From Dehalococcoidia bacterium (GTDB taxonomy: Bacteria > Chloroflexota > Dehalococcoidia > Plut-88900): a DNA stretch of 7,646 nt. A model generated the notes under the pieces. That model worked only from the letters and a program-made list of their open reading frames with translations, searched no databases and was not told the DNA's origin. Numbering within the stretch: the stretch's first letter is position 1; the number at the start of each line of letters is the position of its first letter. Positions 6,783 to 7,646 of the stretch are shown here, piece by piece. Location of the stretch: NCBI GenBank assembly GCA_012270635.1, contig JAAXHX010000370.1, forward strand, positions 1 to 7,646. Direction: 5' to 3'. The translations under genes were made by a program, and so were the position numbers.

Positions 6783-7646
6783 CTAGGGGGCGCCATTGGC
6801 GCCGTTGACGCGGGCTATGGAGGTGGGCGGCATCTTGTGGAAGGAGATGGAGGCGTCCTTGCCGAGACGGTCCTCCGCCTCAGCGACGGCGTCTTCGACG
6901 GTGGCGAAGGGCTCGAAGCCGAGGCGTCGGGCGACGTCGAAGTCGGTGGCGCCGGCGAGGAACATGCCGGAGAGGTGTCGGGAGGGGGCGCCGCGGGTGT
7001 TCCACATGAAGAAGGGGTGGGCGCCGTGGAAGCCGTAGCCGTAGCGGTACTTGTGGATGTACTCGGGGCGGTGGGCGAAATCATCGGAGAAGAGGTTCCA
7101 GAGCTCGTAGGGGTCGAGGGTTATGGGAAGGAGGCGCTCGTAGAACTCCCGGTAGGAGGGGTGGTGGATGTCGTCGAACTGGTTCTTGCAGGGATGGGAG
7201 AGGATGACGATGCCGCCGGGGCGAACGAGGGGCCGGTTCTGGAACATGCTGTAGGTGTATTCGAAGCCCTGGTCGGTGACCAGGAGGGGATTGATGAAGG
7301 AATTGTGGGCATAGGAGGTCTTGCTCGTGACGCCGTAGAGACCGATGTCGCTCTGGCCGTCGACCTCCAGGACCTGGAGGGAACTGAGGGCGTCGAGGGT
7401 GTGGACGTGGACGTCCGGAGTATGGCCGGCGAAGACGGCGGTGACCTCGGCGGGTTCGGTGGCGGTGACGACGGACTCGATGCTAAAGACCCGGCGACCC
7501 TTTTCGGCGAGATGCTTTTCGATAACGGCGCCCTGCTCCCAGACGAGCTTGTGGAAGGAGGATATCTTGGGGTCCATGACGGACTTGCCGGAGGCGAAGG
7601 GGAAGGGGCGGTGGTGGTGTCGGATGCTGCGGAAGGTGCCGAGGCC
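6783..7646 (-). CDS. LarA-like (DUF2088/lactate racemase-like) protein, 5' partial
   Basis: The frame is open through the right edge of the window: bases 7578-7646 translate to residues ending FPFASGKSV just before the methionine at 7577, so that ATG is internal and the fragment is 287 residues with its N-terminus missing. The visible part resembles, from memory, the C-terminal half of LarA-like proteins annotated as lactate racemase domain or DUF2088. Matching features are a SDIGLYGV segment (fragment residues 99-106), INPLL, RPLVRPGGIVILSHPC (138-153), DDIHHPSYREFYERLLP, YRYGYGFHGAHPFFMW (200-215) and a late GATDFDVARRLGFEPFATVEDA segment. True LarA racemises lactate with a nickel-pincer cofactor; this divergent branch may act on another 2-hydroxy acid. 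Cofactor-binding residues cannot be assessed because the N-terminal domain is off-window. The alternative is an unrelated uncharacterised enzyme. Confidence 0.62.
   Translation of the reverse strand, partial: GLGTFRSIRHHHRPFPFASGKSVMDPKISSFHKLVWEQGAVIEKHLAEKGRRVFSIESVVTATEPAEVTAVFAGHTPDVHVHTLDALSSLQVLEVDGQSDIGLYGVTSKTSYAHNSFINPLLVTDQGFEYTYSMFQNRPLVRPGGIVILSHPCKNQFDDIHHPSYREFYERLLPITLDPYELWNLFSDDFAHRPEYIHKYRYGYGFHGAHPFFMWNTRGAPSRHLSGMFLAGATDFDVARRLGFEPFATVEDAVAEAEDRLGKDASISFHKMPPTSIARVNGANGAP

Noticed and set aside
6743..6796. Longer amidohydrolase starting at 6796
   Set aside because: It would overlap the upstream gene and add 18 residues without family similarity. The perfect AGGAGG at 6749-6754 supports the start at 6742.
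7575..7577. ATG at 7577 as the true start of the LarA-like gene
   Set aside because: The frame stays open to the window edge with protein-like codon use, there is no Shine-Dalgarno before this ATG, and the visible protein looks like only the C-terminal part of the family.

Overview
The window is a GC-rich bacterial chromosomal segment. Protein character, the co-occurrence of a PF04909 amidohydrolase with a LarA-like protein, and the intergenic repeat type suggest an uncultured Chloroflexota (Dehalococcoidia or SAR202-like) genome. That placement rests on recall of similar sequences, not on a search, and is tentative.

Layout. Positions 1-4583 hold three + strand genes packed head to tail: secA (5' end cut off by the window edge), a family X DNA polymerase with a C-terminal PHP nuclease domain, and an unrecognised 260-residue protein. 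The spacings are 6 bp and then a 4-bp ATGA overlap, so this looks like one transcript with translational coupling. Positions 4584-4910 are non-coding and repeat-rich: a REP-like palindrome with a half copy, then an array of about five diverged 44-bp tandem units. Positions 4911-7646 hold three - strand genes, transcribed toward the array: a LarA-like (DUF2088/lactate racemase-like) protein whose 5' end lies beyond the right edge, an amidohydrolase, and an AlkD-type DNA alkylation repair protein. Their gaps are 40 bp and 8 bp, again operon-like.

How the genes relate. SecA is the preprotein translocase motor. PolX is a gap-filling repair polymerase, and AlkD is an alkyl-purine DNA glycosylase. 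Two base-excision-repair-type proteins therefore sit on either side of the repeat array, in convergent operons. The amidohydrolase and LarA-like proteins are probably catabolic or accessory metabolic enzymes of unknown substrate.

Most notable points: the 44-bp array with an 88-bp higher-order periodicity; the array extending into the 3' end of the AlkD gene, where it supplies the last residues and the stop codon; the unknown protein coupled to PolX; and a G-over-C skew that persists across both operons, so codon choice switches from G-ending to C-ending with gene orientation. I see no CRISPR array, tRNA, rRNA, transposase or phage gene, and no convincing new multi-gene system.
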